From: Flavobacteriaceae bacterium
GTDB taxonomy: Bacteria; Bacteroidota; Bacteroidia; Flavobacteriales; Flavobacteriaceae
Direction of reading: 5' to 3'
NCBI GenBank assembly: GCA_013001285.1
Contig: JABDMU010000068.1
Span: 1 to 32,646 of the forward strand
DNA: 32,646 bases
Of the stretch, positions 16,724 through 27,065 are shown piece after piece. The notes under the pieces were generated by a model that saw only the letters and a program-made list of their open reading frames with translations, was not told the origin of the DNA and searched no databases. Numbering within the stretch: the stretch's first letter is position 1; every line of letters starts with the position of its first letter. The position numbers and the translations under genes were made by a program.

Positions 16724-19213
16724 CTATTTCTTTTTTGTAGTCGATTTTCGTTTGGCGCCTTTTTTCTTTGGTGCATTTTTTTCAAGCAAGTCCTTGACTT
16801 CCTCAAGTGTCAATTTTGAAGCATCAACAGTTTTTGGTAATTCTATTTTGGTCTTACCCTTAATAATTTGGTGTCTACCCCATCGTGCCTTTTCTACTTT
16901 TATACCTTCTTCCTCCCAATGATGAACCAATTTGTCGATGTCTTTTTGAATTTTGGTTTCAATAAGTTCAATGATATCAGCTTCCGAAAGATTATCCCAA
17001 TCGTATTTTTTATTCACATTAATGAACATGTTGTTCCATTTGATAAATGGTCCAAATCGACCTTTACCTTTTATAACTGGCAGTTCTTTATACGTATAAA
17101 TAGGTGCATCAGCCAGTTCTTTTTCTTTTATTAAAACTATGGCGTCTTCTAATTCAACACTCATTGGGTTCATGCCTTTTGGTAAGGAAACAAATTTCTT
17201 TCCGTGCTTAACATAAGGTCCAAAGCGTCCATTATTCACTTCAACCTTTTCATTTTTATATTCTCCAAGATCCTTCGGCAATTTAAACAGATCCATGGCC
17301 TCATCATAGGTTATGGTATTTAATTGTTGATCAGGAGACAGACTGGCAAACAAAGGCTTGTCTTCATCGTCAACCGTTCCAATTTGAACCATTGGTCCAA
17401 ATTTTCCAAGACGTACACTCACTTGTCTTCCGGTTTCTGGATCAACTCCAAGTACGCGTTCACCTGATTCTCGCTCGGCATTCTCTTGAACATCTTCAAC
17501 TTTCGGATGAAAATCTTTATAAAAGTCTTTCATCATTTTAGTCCAATCTTCTTTGCCTTCAGCTATATCATCAAAATCGGCTTCTACCTTAGCGGTAAAA
17601 TTATAATCTAAAATACTTTCGAAATGATTCACTAAAAAATCTGTAACGATCATGCCTATATCTGTCGGCACTAATTTTCCTTTATCTGAACCTACCTTCT
17701 CTGATAAATTCTTTTCCGAAATAGAATTATGTTCTAGTACCAGTTGAACATAGTTGCGTTTTTCGCCTTCAATAGTTCCTTTTTCAACATAACCACGATT
17801 TTGAATTGTAGAAATGGTAGGAGCATAAGTAGAAGGTCTACCAATACCTAATTCTTCTAACTTTTTTACTAATGATGCTTCGGTATATCTATATGGTGGT
17901 CGTGAGTAGCGTTGCGTTGCTGTTATATAATTGTTGATCAAAGTTTGGCCAATGCGCATATCTGGTAGCATGTCTTGTTGCTCAAGATCTTCATCATCTG
18001 TACCCTCAAGATACACCTTCAAAAAACCATCAAATTTTATAACCTCTCCATTAGCACCAAAGATCTCATTATGCGCCGAGGTCTTAATTTTTACTTGTGT
18101 ACGCTCTAATTGCGCATCACTCATTTGCGATGCAATGGCACGCTTCCAAATAAGATCATAAAGTCTGGCCTGATCGCGACTTATATCAACAGATTGTTGA
18201 GAAAAATCTGTTGGTCTTATGGCCTCATGCGCTTCTTGGGCTCCTTTAGATTTTCCTTTGTAATTTCTAGGTTTACTATATTGAGAACCATACGAATTGT
18301 GAATTTCTTGTTCAGCCGATTTTCTAGCTTCATCAGACAAATTGGTACTGTCTGTTCTCATATATGTGATCAAACCTGCTTCGTACAAACGTTGCGCCAT
18401 AGTCATGGTCTTACTTACCGAAAAATACAATTTTCGAGAGGCCTCTTGCTGTAAAGTTGATGTTGTAAATGGTGCAGCAGGTGATTTTTTAGCTGGCTTT
18501 TTTTCGAGATCCGAAACTTCAAAAGTTGCATTGCTGTTTTTTTGAAGAAAGGCGTTGGCCTCATCTTTAGTTTTAAAGGTATGCGGTAATTTTGCTTTAA
18601 ATGACTGTCCGTCCTCCGTTGAAAACTCAGCATCAATTCTAAAGCTCGCTTCAGGAGTAAAGGCTTCTATTTCGCGTTCGCGTTCTACAATTAATCTCAC
18701 TGAAACCGATTGAACACGTCCTGCAGAAAGACCGCTTTTTATTTTTCTCCATAAAACTGGAGATAGCTCATAACCAACTATTCTATCCAGAACACGTCGT
18801 GCTTGTTGAGCATCAACTAAATTATAATCGATATCTCTCGGATTTTCAATAGCGCGTTGAATGGCTGTTTTTGTGATCTCATGAAATACGATACGCTTGA
18901 TTTTCGACTTATCTAACTTAAGCGTTTCTGCAAGATGCCAGGCAATTGCTTCTCCTTCTCTATCTTCATCACTTGCCAACCAAACTATTTCGGCTTTTTT
19001 TGCCAGCTCCTTTAACTTTTTAACCACTGATTTCTTATCACTGGACACCTGATATTTCGGCTTAAAATTTCCATCGACATCAACTCCTAATTCTTTTGAT
19101 GGTAAGTCGGCAATATGTCCAAAACTAGACTCTACTTTAAAATCTTTTCCTAAAAATTTTTCTATAGTTTTTGCCTTTGCAGGTGACTCAACAATCACTA
19201 AATTCTTCGCCAT
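16724..19213 (-). CDS. topA: DNA topoisomerase I (type IA)
   Basis: This 829-residue protein starts with the TOPRIM domain (LVIVESPAKAKTIEKFLG, then the acidic metal site ASDEDREGEAIAWHLAE, about 77-93). The type IA core carries the nucleophilic tyrosine in GLITYMRTDST (Tyr284). It nicks one strand through a 5'-phosphotyrosine and relaxes negative supercoils. After the core, instead of the four-cysteine zinc fingers of E. coli, there are several cysteine-free C-terminal repeats (FGPMVQIG, FGPYVKHGKKFVSLP, FGPFIKWNNMFINV, RWGRHQIIKGKTKIELP) and a Lys-rich tail, the Bacteroidota/Gram-positive arrangement. Length fits. It is followed after 3 bases by the arginase-like gene, probably on one transcript. 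Confidence 0.97.
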   Translation of the reverse strand: MAKNLVIVESPAKAKTIEKFLGKDFKVESSFGHIADLPSKELGVDVDGNFKPKYQVSSDKKSVVKKLKELAKKAEIVWLASDEDREGEAIAWHLAETLKLDKSKIKRIVFHEITKTAIQRAIENPRDIDYNLVDAQQARRVLDRIVGYELSPVLWRKIKSGLSAGRVQSVSVRLIVEREREIEAFTPEASFRIDAEFSTEDGQSFKAKLPHTFKTKDEANAFLQKNSNATFEVSDLEKKPAKKSPAAPFTTSTLQQEASRKLYFSVSKTMTMAQRLYEAGLITYMRTDSTNLSDEARKSAEQEIHNSYGSQYSKPRNYKGKSKGAQEAHEAIRPTDFSQQSVDISRDQARLYDLIWKRAIASQMSDAQLERTQVKIKTSAHNEIFGANGEVIKFDGFLKVYLEGTDDEDLEQQDMLPDMRIGQTLINNYITATQRYSRPPYRYTEASLVKKLEELGIGRPSTYAPTISTIQNRGYVEKGTIEGEKRNYVQLVLEHNSISEKNLSEKVGSDKGKLVPTDIGMIVTDFLVNHFESILDYNFTAKVEADFDDIAEGKEDWTKMMKDFYKDFHPKVEDVQENAERESGERVLGVDPETGRQVSVRLGKFGPMVQIGTVDDEDKPLFASLSPDQQLNTITYDEAMDLFKLPKDLGEYKNEKVEVNNGRFGPYVKHGKKFVSLPKGMNPMSVELEDAIVLIKEKELADAPIYTYKELPVIKGKGRFGPFIKWNNMFINVNKKYDWDNLSEADIIELIETKIQKDIDKLVHHWEEEGIKVEKARWGRHQIIKGKTKIELPKTVDASKLTLEEVKDLLEKNAPKKKGAKRKSTTKKK

Positions 19214-19233
19214 TTTTTATTTTTTGAGAGGTA

Positions 19234-19261
19234 CAAATGTATATGATTTTTTTTATTTCAA
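19234..19261 (-). promoter_or_regulatory. probable promoter of topA
   Basis: On the minus strand TACATTTG matches TAnnTTTG fully, 20 bases upstream of the topA start, with TTG 17 bases further upstream. The spacing is on the short side for Bacteroidota. Confidence 0.45.
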
Positions 19262-19284
19262 TACTTCAATTTAAAAATTGCCAC

Positions 19285-19313
19285 AAAAAAAGCCTGTTTA
19301 AAACAGGCCTTTT
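19285..19313 (-). terminator. terminator between the membrane-protein gene and topA
   Basis: A perfect stem GCCTGT/ACAGGC (19292-19297, 19303-19308) with a 5-base loop has seven A on one side, which become a T run on the minus strand. It ends the upstream membrane-protein transcript before the topA promoter. Confidence 0.8.
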
Positions 19314-19333
19314 ATTACAATATATGATAGATA

Positions 19334-20116
19334 TTATTCTTCAATTTGTCCAATATTATTTATTTCAGAAGTATCCTCAAATCCAACAACTTGTTTGTAA
19401 ACCAAATAAAGTGGTAGATACATAAAGGCCGTTAAGAATAGGTTTCCAATTCCGCATGTCATGTAATTAATGATGGTAAGTATTAAGCCAATTACGATCA
19501 TTAAACCAAATACAAGCAACCACTTTTTATTTCCTAAACTAAAACTTGCACTAATGATATCTCCTGTGCTCAACTCTGGGTTAAAGGCCAGCATAACACT
19601 AAAGAAAGATAAGGGCACCATGACATAAAATACTGGCAAAACACACAAAATCACAGCTAGTGTACCAATAAGCATTGAGATGAGTACCAAGGCCAATGTT
19701 TTTGATAAATACTTTCCTTTTAAAAAGTAAAAGAAATCTGAGGTTGACACGGACTGGTTATGATCCATTTTCATTACAATTCTGTAAAATGCTGCTTTAA
19801 TAGCCAATACCACGGCTCCAAGAACTAGAAATCCTACGATTAAAAATAAAATGTAAAGAATAGACATTCCTGCAAAAAATGAATCTAAGGTTTCTGGATT
19901 AAATTCACCATTTTCAGATTGTGATATGATAAGCCCGAGTATAGGTGCATATAATATGAGTATGATCGGTAAAATAACGATGATGGAGAACAATTGAAGT
20001 AAGAGACCTTGAACCCAAACGATTTTAAACAGGTCAATAGATTTGCTGAAAATATCGCTGAAATTGAGTTCTGGTGCGCGTCTGATTTTGTCTTGAATAC
20101 TAATAAGTGTGTCCAT
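19334..20116 (-). CDS. uncharacterised multi-span membrane protein
   Basis: This 260-residue protein has a short soluble N terminus (MDTLISIQDKIRRAPELNFSDIFSKSIDLF) followed by about six hydrophobic segments (about 32-65, 88-112, 138-165, 165-182, 200-222, 225-245). Glycine- and proline-rich helices resemble those in families annotated as glycerophosphodiester phosphodiesterase membrane-domain or DUF975-like proteins, but I cannot assign it to one. The pattern of an N-terminal amphipathic stretch leading into the membrane is typical of these integral proteins of unknown role. It is monocistronic, divergent from miaB, with its own terminator. Function unknown. Confidence 0.8.
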   Translation of the reverse strand: MDTLISIQDKIRRAPELNFSDIFSKSIDLFKIVWVQGLLLQLFSIIVILPIILILYAPILGLIISQSENGEFNPETLDSFFAGMSILYILFLIVGFLVLGAVVLAIKAAFYRIVMKMDHNQSVSTSDFFYFLKGKYLSKTLALVLISMLIGTLAVILCVLPVFYVMVPLSFFSVMLAFNPELSTGDIISASFSLGNKKWLLVFGLMIVIGLILTIINYMTCGIGNLFLTAFMYLPLYLVYKQVVGFEDTSEINNIGQIEE

Positions 20117-20143
20117 TTATTGGTGTGTTGGTTGATTTATAGC

Positions 20144-20173
20144 CAAATTAAGCCCATTAAAATCACATATCAA
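20144..20173 (-). promoter_or_regulatory. possible promoter of the membrane-protein gene
   Basis: On the minus strand TTG, 19 bases, then TTAATTTG (7 of 8 to TAnnTTTG) lies about 28 bases upstream of the start codon. It is back to back with the miaB promoter. Confidence 0.4.
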
Positions 20174-20197
20174 AAATTAATTATATTAATCTGACAC

Positions 20198-20230
20198 TTT
20201 GTCATAAAATCTAAATTAATTGTATCTTTG
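20198..20230 (+). promoter_or_regulatory. promoter of the miaB-secG operon
   Basis: TTTG at 20198-20201, 21 bases, then TATCTTTG at 20223-20230 matches the Bacteroidota consensus at every fixed position. It lies 36 bases upstream of the miaB start and is the best promoter in the window. Confidence 0.7.
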
Positions 20231-20266
20231 CATGCTTATTGACCCAAAAAGATTTATTGGCGACGC

Positions 20267-21712
20267 ATGGAAAAGATTATTGATGAAAAGAAACAAGGAC
20301 AAACCCTTGTACTAGATAAGAAAGAAGGCAATTCACGAAAACTTTTTATTGAAAGTTATGGCTGTGCTATGAACTTTAGCGATAGCGAGATCGTGGCATC
20401 AATCCTCTCTAACGAAGGCTTTGATACGACTCAACATCTTGAGGATGCCGATCTTGTACTGGTAAATACTTGCTCGATTCGTGATAAAGCCGAACAAACG
20501 GTTAGAAAACGCTTGGAGAAATACAATGCCGTTAAAAAAATAAATCCGAAAATGAAAATAGGCGTATTAGGCTGTATGGCCGAACGTCTGAAAACCAAAT
20601 TTCTAGAGGAAGAAAAAATGGTAGATATGGTCGTCGGACCAGATGCCTATAAGGATCTTCCTAACCTCATCGCTGAGATCGATGATGGACGAAATGCCGT
20701 AAATGTCATTCTTTCTAAAGAAGAAACCTATGGCGATATTTCACCTGTCCGATTAAACAGCAATGGCGTTACAGCTTTTGTTTCTATAACACGAGGATGT
20801 GATAACATGTGTACCTTTTGTGTTGTTCCATTTACCCGTGGTCGTGAGCGCAGTCGAGATCCACATAGCATTCTTGAAGAAGTGAATGACCTTTGGTTTA
20901 AAGGCTATAAAGAAATTACCTTACTTGGCCAAAATGTAGATAGTTATTTATGGTATGGTGGCGGACTTAAAAAGGACTTCGATAAAGCTACAGAAATTCA
21001 AAAAGCAACAGCCACCAATTTTGCCGGATTACTCGATCTTTGTGCAAAAGCACAGCCAAAAATGCGCATCCGCTTTTCAACATCGAATCCTCAGGATATG
21101 ACCATGGACGTTGTTGAAACTATGGCGCAACATAAAAACATTTGTAATTATATTCATCTTCCAGTACAAAGCGGAAGTAATCGTATTTTGAAAGCGATGA
21201 ACCGTCAGCACACACGTGAAGAATATTTTGATATGATTGCTAAAATAAAACGTATTCTTCCTGATTGTACGATCTCTCATGATCTTATCGCTGGTTTTCC
21301 AACCGAAACCGAAGCCGATCATCAAGAAACTTTGAGTTTAATGGAACATGTAAAGTATTCGTTCGGTTATATGTTTGCGTATTCAGAACGCCCTGGAACC
21401 ATGGCCGAACGCAAACTAGAAGATGATGTACCGGAAGCCGTTAAGAAAAGAAGATTACAGGAAATTGTCGATCTGCAACAAGTACATAGTCGCATTCGAA
21501 CAGAAGAATTTTTAAATAAAACAGTGGAAGTCCTAATTGAAAAAGAATCAAAAAAATCTGATCAGCATTGGTCAGGACGAAACGAACATAATTCGGTGGT
21601 GGTCTTTCCGAAGGAACATTATAAAATAGGCGATTTTGTGAATGTAAGAACAACTGATTGTACAACAGCTACGCTTATTGGAGAAGCTATAGGATATTCA
21701 GAAAATAATTAA
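20267..21712 (+). CDS. miaB: tRNA-2-methylthio-N6-dimethylallyladenosine synthase MiaB
   Basis: This 481-residue protein has the methylthiotransferase plan. The N-terminal UPF0004 domain carries three cluster cysteines (Cys33 in [11 protein letters not shown], then NTCSIRDKA and GVLGCMAER). A radical SAM domain follows with CxxxCxxC in [17 protein letters not shown], and a C-terminal TRAM domain (about 415-478) binds tRNA. It adds the methylthio group at position 2 of i6A37 in tRNAs reading UNN codons, using two 4Fe-4S clusters and [13 protein letters not shown] and NRQHTREEY favour MiaB over MtaB or RimO. It is the first gene of a compact operon and is followed after two bases by the sigma-54 activator. 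Confidence 0.96.
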   Translation: MEKIIDEKKQGQTLVLDKKEGNSRKLFIESYGCAMNFSDSEIVASILSNEGFDTTQHLEDADLVLVNTCSIRDKAEQTVRKRLEKYNAVKKINPKMKIGVLGCMAERLKTKFLEEEKMVDMVVGPDAYKDLPNLIAEIDDGRNAVNVILSKEETYGDISPVRLNSNGVTAFVSITRGCDNMCTFCVVPFTRGRERSRDPHSILEEVNDLWFKGYKEITLLGQNVDSYLWYGGGLKKDFDKATEIQKATATNFAGLLDLCAKAQPKMRIRFSTSNPQDMTMDVVETMAQHKNICNYIHLPVQSGSNRILKAMNRQHTREEYFDMIAKIKRILPDCTISHDLIAGFPTETEADHQETLSLMEHVKYSFGYMFAYSERPGTMAERKLEDDVPEAVKKRRLQEIVDLQQVHSRIRTEEFLNKTVEVLIEKESKKSDQHWSGRNEHNSVVVFPKEHYKIGDFVNVRTTDCTTATLIGEAIGYSENN

Positions 21713-21714
21713 TT

Positions 21715-22968
21715 ATGGAATCAGTTCAAGCAATAAAACAACGTTTTGGAATTATTGGAAACGATCCAGGATTAAATCGGGCCGTTGAAAAAGCCATTCA
21801 GGTTTCGCCAACCGATATTTCTGTTTTGGTGACTGGTGAATCTGGTGTTGGAAAAGAAAGTATCCCCAAGATCATACATCAATTATCACATCGTAAACAT
21901 GGAAAATATATAGCTGTGAATTGCGGTGCTATTCCTGAAGGCACTATTGATAGTGAGTTGTTTGGTCATGAAAAAGGCGCATTTACAGGTGCTACTCAAA
22001 CACGTTCAGGTTATTTTGAAGTTGCCGATGGTGGTACTATATTCTTAGATGAAGTTGGCGAGTTACCGCTGACCACCCAAGTACGCTTGTTGCGTATTTT
22101 GGAAAATGGTGAATTCTTAAAAGTGGGATCAAGTAAGGTCCAAAAAACCAATGTGCGCATTGTAGCGGCAACAAACATGAACATGTTTGAGGCCATTCAA
22201 AAGGAAAAATTTAGAGAAGACCTGTATTACAGATTAAGTACAGTTGAGATCAATTTGCCTGCTCTTCGAAAACGTAAAGATGACATTCATTTGCTATTCC
22301 GAAAATTTGCCAGCGATTTTGCTTTAAAATATAAAATGCCAACCATCCGATTGACTGATGATGCGGTCCAAATATTATTGAATTATCGATGGAGTGGAAA
22401 TATTCGTCAATTGCGAAATGTAGCCGAACAGATTTCGGTATTGGAACAAAATAGAACGATAACTGCTGAAACGCTGAGACACTATTTGCCAGATATGGGT
22501 TCTAATCTACCGGCTGTTATCAAATCTTCAAAATCTGAAAGCGACTTCAGCAACGAGCGTGAGATCTTGTATAAGGTATTGTTTGATATGAAAAGTGATC
22601 TGAACGATTTGAAAAAGTTAACCATGGAGTTAATGCAAAGCGGAAATGGTCATGAAGTTCAAAAAAAGAATCAAGGTCTGATCGAGAAAATATATGGTGA
22701 TGACGACGACGATGCCGTTGAAAGCCAACTTGAAGTAATGCCTGTTGATAGCAGCTCGCAATCTGAAGTTGAAGTGGTTAACACACCAGATAAGTATCAT
22801 TTTGCCGAAGAAATTGAAGAAGAAGAAACCTTATCGCTGCATGACAAAGAATTAGAATTGATAAAAAAATCATTGGAGCGTCATAATGGAAAACGTAAAT
22901 TAGCTGCTGCTGAACTGGGTATTAGTGAACGCACTTTATATAGGAAAATCAAACAATTTGATCTTTAA
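21715..22968 (+). CDS. sigma-54-dependent transcriptional activator without receiver domain
   Basis: This 417-residue protein starts almost directly with the AAA+ domain: Walker A GESGVGKE (41-48), the sigma-54 contact loop GAFTGA (88-93), Walker B GGTIFLDE (about 106-113) and the arginine-finger region REDLYYRLS. A less conserved linker (about 265-375) contains an acidic stretch (GDDDDDAVES). A Fis-type helix-turn-helix closes the protein (KLAAAELGISERTLYRKIKQF). It should remodel RNA polymerase-RpoN at enhancer-bound promoters. There is no receiver, GAF, PAS or other sensor domain, so activity must be controlled by level, by partner proteins (PspF-like) or through the linker. It lies inside the miaB-secG operon. 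Confidence 0.94.
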   Translation: MESVQAIKQRFGIIGNDPGLNRAVEKAIQVSPTDISVLVTGESGVGKESIPKIIHQLSHRKHGKYIAVNCGAIPEGTIDSELFGHEKGAFTGATQTRSGYFEVADGGTIFLDEVGELPLTTQVRLLRILENGEFLKVGSSKVQKTNVRIVAATNMNMFEAIQKEKFREDLYYRLSTVEINLPALRKRKDDIHLLFRKFASDFALKYKMPTIRLTDDAVQILLNYRWSGNIRQLRNVAEQISVLEQNRTITAETLRHYLPDMGSNLPAVIKSSKSESDFSNEREILYKVLFDMKSDLNDLKKLTMELMQSGNGHEVQKKNQGLIEKIYGDDDDDAVESQLEVMPVDSSSQSEVEVVNTPDKYHFAEEIEEEETLSLHDKELELIKKSLERHNGKRKLAAAELGISERTLYRKIKQFDL

Positions 22969-22981
22969 TTAGAAGTTATTT

Positions 22982-23179
22982 ATGAAAGCAGTAGAAATAT
23001 TTATGATCAGAAAATCGTTTAGCAGAAACAGTTCTGAAAAGATTCGTCAAGAAGCTGAAGATCTGGTGAACGAAAAACATTATAAAGGCTATCGCGTCAT
23101 CAACGTAGATTTTGATGTGGCAGATAATGCTGGCTATATTTATGCGTTTATAACCATGAAACGTCCAAATACGTATTAA
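22982..23179 (+). CDS. hypothetical small protein between the activator and lptE
   Basis: This 65-residue product is not one I recognise. It is mixed charged, with a helical middle (SSEKIRQEAEDLVNEKHYKGYRV) and a beta-like end (INVDFDVADNAGYIYAFITMK). There is no signal peptide or membrane segment. Support for it being real: it starts 13 bases after the activator stop, its stop codon overlaps the lptE start by one base (TAATG), and its composition resembles that of its neighbours. An antisense frame of 71 codons over the same stretch has a Phe/Ile-rich composition and no context, so I take it as a shadow. Confidence 0.65.
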   Translation: MKAVEIFMIRKSFSRNSSEKIRQEAEDLVNEKHYKGYRVINVDFDVADNAGYIYAFITMKRPNTY

Positions 23180-23685
23180 TGAAAAAGACATATTTCATTT
23201 TACTAGTTATTAGTGTACTTACCACAGCTTCCTGTGGCCCTTATTCATTTACAGGTGCTTCAATTCCTGACGGCACAGAAACTTTTCAAGTGAACTATTT
23301 TCAGAATAATGCACCATTAATAGAACCTGGACTAGATCGTGATTTCACGCTAGCCCTTCAAGATATCATATTGAATCAAACCAATTTAGATTTGGTTAAA
23401 ACGAATGGTGATCTGGTTTATGAAGGTGAAATCGTTGAATACCGCATTTCCCCAACAACAGCGACTGCAAACAATACAGCCGCTCAAAACCGATTGACCA
23501 TTGCTGTTTTAGTCCGGTTTTTTGATACTAAAAATGACCAAAATGATTTTGAGCAACGCTTTTCATTTTTTTTCGATTATGAAGGCAGTGCGCAATTAAT
23601 CGGTTCGCAAAAAGACACTGCCGTAGCCGAGATTTTTGAACGTATAACTCAAGATGTCTTTAATGCATCGCTAGCTCGTTGGTAA
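23179..23685 (+). CDS. lptE: LptE-family lipopolysaccharide assembly lipoprotein
   Basis: This 168-residue lipoprotein has signal MKKTYFILLVISVLTTASC with the lipidated Cys19, followed by GPYSFTGASIPDGTETFQV, the usual opening of Bacteroidota LptE (annotated LptE family protein). LptE plugs the LptD barrel in the outer membrane and helps insert lipopolysaccharide. The remaining sequence alternates strands and a helix (LDRDFTLALQDIILNQTNL; GDLVYEGEIVEYRIS) consistent with the LptE fold. It begins on the last base of the preceding stop and ends directly against the next start, so translation of all three is likely coupled. Confidence 0.9.
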   Translation: MKKTYFILLVISVLTTASCGPYSFTGASIPDGTETFQVNYFQNNAPLIEPGLDRDFTLALQDIILNQTNLDLVKTNGDLVYEGEIVEYRISPTTATANNTAAQNRLTIAVLVRFFDTKNDQNDFEQRFSFFFDYEGSAQLIGSQKDTAVAEIFERITQDVFNASLARW

Positions 23686-24570
23686 ATGAATACAAGTGAT
23701 TTTATTCACATATTAAAACAGCCTCAAGAACTTGACAGTGCTCAATTTAGTGATGTGCGTTCGGTCATTTCTGAATTCCCCTATTTTCAGCCGGCACGAG
23801 CGATTTATTTGAAGGGTTTAAAAAATCAAGAGAGTTTCAAATACAATCAAGAATTAAAAACGACTGCTGCCTTTACCACAGACCGATCGGTTTTATTTGA
23901 TTTTATTACCTCTTCTGAATTTGAGCAAAATTCGATTTCAGAAAAGATCAAAAAGAATCTCGAAAATCTCAAAGATATTGAGATCTATGATATAGAAGAT
24001 GTTTCCATAAGTACAAGTGTTTCATTGAACAAGGCCATTACAGAACATTTTAAAGCGAATGAGCCCTTGGTTGAAGCTTTTAATAGTGACATAGATTTTG
24101 AGAAAGTTCAAAAAACGGAAGTGCCTTCAATTCAAATTGAAAAAACACCAGAAGAAAAACTTGAGTTAGGAAAACCACTTGAGTTTGACAGTTCAGAAAT
24201 GCATTCCTTTAGCGAATGGCTAAAGATCACAAGTTTCAAACCTATTATAAGGGAAGCCAGTTCAGCCAAAGCTGATACAGCTGAAACTCGTGCCGAAAAA
24301 ACTAAAAAAAGTGACCTAATTGATAGGTTCATAGAAACCAATCCGAAGATCAAACCAGTTCGTGAGGATCAGCAAATAACAGATTTCACCAGTAACAGAA
24401 ACTACGCTCCTGAATCCTTGATGACGGAGACCTTAGCACGCATTTATTTGGAACAAAAAAATTACGAAAAAGCAATTCAGGCTTACAAAATATTAAGTTT
24501 GAAATATCCAGAAAAAAGTGGTTTCTTTGCAGACCAAATTCAAACAATAAAAGAAATTCAAAATAAGTAA
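23686..24570 (+). CDS. TPR-like protein of unknown role
   Basis: This 294-residue protein starts right after the lptE stop, with no gap. It lacks a signal peptide or membrane segment. The N-terminal part (MNTSDFIHILKQP...ISEFPYFQPARAIYLKGLKNQESFKYNQELK) is helical. The middle is low-complexity and charged (about 95-225). The C terminus holds one clear tetratricopeptide unit (ESLMTETLARIYLEQKNYEKAIQAYKILSLKYPEKSG, about 244-280). Relatives in Flavobacteria are usually annotated as TPR proteins without function. Its fixed place between lptE and secG hints at an envelope role, but that is inference. Confidence 0.85.
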   Translation: MNTSDFIHILKQPQELDSAQFSDVRSVISEFPYFQPARAIYLKGLKNQESFKYNQELKTTAAFTTDRSVLFDFITSSEFEQNSISEKIKKNLENLKDIEIYDIEDVSISTSVSLNKAITEHFKANEPLVEAFNSDIDFEKVQKTEVPSIQIEKTPEEKLELGKPLEFDSSEMHSFSEWLKITSFKPIIREASSAKADTAETRAEKTKKSDLIDRFIETNPKIKPVREDQQITDFTSNRNYAPESLMTETLARIYLEQKNYEKAIQAYKILSLKYPEKSGFFADQIQTIKEIQNK

Positions 24571-24575
24571 ACGTA

Positions 24576-24935
24576 ATGAGTACCTTTTCAATATTTTTAA
24601 TATTAATCGTAATTGTAGCATTTTTGCTTGTTGTAGTGATCATGGTACAAAATCCAAAAGGTGGCGGATTATCATCTTCATTTGGTGGTGGTGGCACCCA
24701 ACAATTAGGTGGTGTTAAGAAAACCACGGACTTTTTAGATAAAAGTACTTGGGCATTGGCTACCTTATTGATCGTTTTGATCTTATTATCTAACATTTCT
24801 ATTCCTGGTGCTGGAGGAATTCAAGAATCAAAAGCTTTAGATAATGATGCAACTTCAACGCAAGAATTGCCAGCTACAAATACTGATACTGAAGCGCTTC
24901 CTATTAACGAGGCCGCTCAAGATTCAGCTCAATAA
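24576..24935 (+). CDS. secG: SecG, protein translocase subunit
   Basis: This 119-residue protein has two membrane helices (about 4-24 and 58-77) separated by the conserved SecG loop, VMVQNPKGGGLSSSFGGGGTQQLGGVKKTTDFLDKSTW. It joins SecY and SecE and assists SecA-driven export. After the second helix is a polar tail (about 85-119), longer than in E. coli but usual for Bacteroidota. It is the last gene of the operon, five bases after the TPR-like gene, and is followed by a strong terminator. Confidence 0.95.
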   Translation: MSTFSIFLILIVIVAFLLVVVIMVQNPKGGGLSSSFGGGGTQQLGGVKKTTDFLDKSTWALATLLIVLILLSNISIPGAGGIQESKALDNDATSTQELPATNTDTEALPINEAAQDSAQ

Positions 24936-24955
24936 AAATGACTAACATTCAGATA

Positions 24956-24988
24956 AAAAAATGCCAACTTTTGAGTTGGCATTTTTTA
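24956..24988 (+). terminator. terminator of the miaB-secG operon
   Basis: A 9-bp perfect stem (ATGCCAACT at 24961-24969, AGTTGGCAT at 24974-24982) with a 4-base loop, A run on the left and T run on the right. Placed 21 bases after the secG stop. Confidence 0.85.
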
Positions 24989-24998
24989 TAAATGAAAA

Positions 24999-25033
24999 TT
25001 TGTCAGTGATAAGGCATTGGCATAATTTCTGAA
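24999..25033 (+). promoter_or_regulatory. candidate groESL promoter region
   Basis: Two readings overlap. TTTG at 24999-25002, 20 bases, then TAATTTCT gives a moderate housekeeping match (6 of 8 in the -7 box). TTGGCATAATTTCTGAA at 25017-25033 resembles a sigma-54 -24/-12 element (TGGCA and TG at proper spacing) but has GA where the conserved -12 GC is expected. I see no CIRCE inverted repeat. Neither reading is secure. Confidence 0.35.
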
Positions 25034-25081
25034 TAACTTCAAATCAATTATTAATAATTTAATTAATCAAAACATATTACA

Positions 25082-27009
<1,928 letters not shown>

Positions 27010-27030
27010 CACATTCTATCCGAGAAAACA

Positions 27031-27065
27031 AAAACGCTTCAGTTCATTCTGAAGCGTTTTTTTAT
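27031..27065. terminator. bidirectional terminator between groEL and the metal operon
   Basis: A 12-bp perfect stem (AAAACGCTTCAG at 27031-27042, CTGAAGCGTTTT at 27049-27060) with a 6-base loop, flanked by A and T runs. It lies 21 bases after groEL and 2 bases beyond the stop of the converging DUF6503 gene, so it can end both transcripts. Confidence 0.85.

Noticed and set aside
22976-23191. Antisense 71-codon frame over the 65-residue gene
   Set aside because: It opposes an operon with coupled starts and stops and has the hydrophobic composition typical of antisense frames here.
24386-24796. Antisense 136-codon frame across the TPR-like gene and secG
   Set aside because: It crosses two well-supported genes and the Pro-rich part is the mirror of the SecG glycine loop.
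24936-25081. CIRCE (HrcA operator) upstream of groES
   Set aside because: I looked for TTAGCACTC-N9-GAGTGCTAA and saw nothing close; the only inverted repeat is the secG terminator.
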